A stretch of 64,000 nucleotides of DNA from TH-plancto1 sp043777375 (GTDB lineage Bacteria > Planctomycetota > Planctomycetia > Planctomycetales > Planctomycetaceae). Shown in pieces: positions 63,288 to 64,000 of this stretch (its first letter is position 1; each line of letters starts with the position of its first letter). A model generated the notes under the pieces. It worked only from the letters and a program-made list of their open reading frames with translations. It was not told the origin of the DNA and did not search any database. The stretch lies in assembly GCA_043777375.1 (NCBI GenBank), contig JAYWHX010000007.1, positions 13,205 through 77,204 on the forward strand, in the 5' to 3' direction. The translations under genes were made by a program, and so were the position numbers.

Positions 63288-63602
63288 ATGAGGCGAATGC
63301 GAGTCTTGCAAGCCGTGGTTGCAATAATTGTAACATGTATTGCCATGTACGCGTCATTCATTGCTGTCAGTGTGTTTCAAGATCGGCTAGAAATCAGCGA
63401 CGAGGATAAGGCCGGTCGGATTGGATTGTTGATTTACTGTAGAATGCACACAGTTTCTCCTTGGCGTTATTACACAAAAACAATTAAATCTGGATGCAAC
63501 TGGCATGTTCTTGTCATAGACAGGAGTCAATGCGTCGGATGCTTTGCGTTAATCGAATTGGACATGCAGGGAAATCTGATCGAGATAACTCACGGTCACT
63601 GA
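63288..63602 (+). CDS. Small membrane protein, candidate immunity partner of the RHS tip
   Basis: The 104-residue protein starts two bases after the RHS stop and has one N-terminal membrane span (VLQAVVAIIVTCIAMYASFI) followed by a short outer domain with cysteines (RSQCVGCFALIELDMQGNL). Small genes directly after an RHS tip commonly encode immunity proteins. No known immunity family is recognised, so the role is inferred from position. Confidence 0.5.
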   Translation: MRRMRVLQAVVAIIVTCIAMYASFIAVSVFQDRLEISDEDKAGRIGLLIYCRMHTVSPWRYYTKTIKSGCNWHVLVIDRSQCVGCFALIELDMQGNLIEITHGH

Positions 63603-63613
63603 ATCCAGCATGG

Positions 63614-63945
63614 GCGGGGTGGCCCAGACATCGCGGGGTGGCCCAGACATCGCTTTGGATGTCTGGGTTGCAGAGCAACAAGAGGCTTGACGGGCAGCGA
63701 GGCGATTTAGAAAATCCTCTGCATGAGCAAGCTCCGTCGAGTGGATGACGCCCTGTATGTTCAATTCATTACATTCTCGTGTTACCACCGCGGTCGGGTG
63801 GCACACCCGAATGATTTGATCCCCAAAGGAAACGAGTGAAAAGGGTGGCACCTCCCTGAAAGAAATGCGGGTCGGGTGGCACGCCCGTAGAGGCCCGACA
63901 GTCTCAAGAGAAGTGATTTGGGTGGCACGTCCCTGGAGGCTTTGC
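63614..63945. repeat. Array of GGTGGC-type and GACATC palindromic repeats
   Basis: A direct repeat cggggtggcccagacatcg occurs twice at 63615-63652 and ends in a hairpin (cccagacat paired with atgtctggg at 63642-63667). Several gggtggcacg units follow (63842, 63873, 63920); the last continues as tccctggaggctttgc, resembling the palindrome at 45109. I see no gene from 63603 to the end of the window. Confidence 0.6.
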
Positions 63946-64000
63946 GAAAGGGCGTGGGAGTGGGTTACAGGTTGATTTGTACGTTCTATGTGTGTTCGCC

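Noticed and set aside
63549..63851. Minus-strand frame after the RHS module
   Set aside because: It crosses repeats and the end of the candidate immunity gene with no start signal.

Overview
This window comes from a moderately GC-rich bacterium, almost certainly a member of the Planctomycetota. The signs are a cysteine-rich YTV-repeat wall protein, a ribosomal cluster without rpmD, an ECF sigma/anti-sigma pair tied to a secreted protein of unknown function, many secreted proteins of unknown function, and abundant short palindromic repeats between genes. Genus and species cannot be fixed from the sequence alone.

Layout. Positions 1-8.8 kb: the tail of an APS-kinase-like gene, a YraN-type nuclease-like gene, two small membrane proteins, a large SurA/PpiD-like chaperone with a Pro/Ala/Glu-rich insert, topA (leader carries tandem repeats) and a small HExxH protein. 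Positions 8.8-28.9 kb, minus strand: rplS, then rpsL-rpsG, fusA, and one long S10-spc-alpha series (rpsJ to rplQ) with secY and map. A sigma70-type promoter lies between fusA and rpsJ. rpoA is present as two adjacent, diverged copies. rpmD, adk, infA, rpsD and tuf are absent from their usual places. Positions 29-51.7 kb: a membrane-protein pair with DUF2585, a secreted protein with two LCCL domains, a Gfo/Idh oxidoreductase, Mn-type superoxide dismutase, hemL, an acyltransferase-SGNH fusion, a thioredoxin-like protein, the sigma/anti-sigma/secreted-protein operon, an Rrf2 regulator with two CxxCH haem proteins, a frameshifted FG-GAP gene, asd and a lysophospholipase-like hydrolase. Positions 51.9-64 kb: the YTV wall protein, a TPR protein, a broken helix-turn-helix gene, a giant LRR-Roc-COR-TIR protein, tRNA-Asn, a class I aldolase-like protein, and a truncated RHS gene ending in an HExxH domain with a small membrane gene 2 bp downstream.

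How the parts work together. The central block is translation and transcription housekeeping (ribosomal proteins, elongation factor G, RNA polymerase alpha, protein export, N-terminal Met removal). The right end is accessory. The most interesting candidates are the LRR-Roc-COR-TIR protein (sensor, GTPase switch and probable NAD-consuming effector in one chain) next to a broken HTH gene and a tRNA, and the RHS tip with a predicted metallopeptidase toxin and candidate immunity protein. Both large accessory genes carry a short palindromic element inserted in frame at a domain boundary or within the RHS repeats. Other points of note are the tandem rpoA pair, Arg88 in ribosomal protein S12, and the Rrf2/twin-haem-protein operon.
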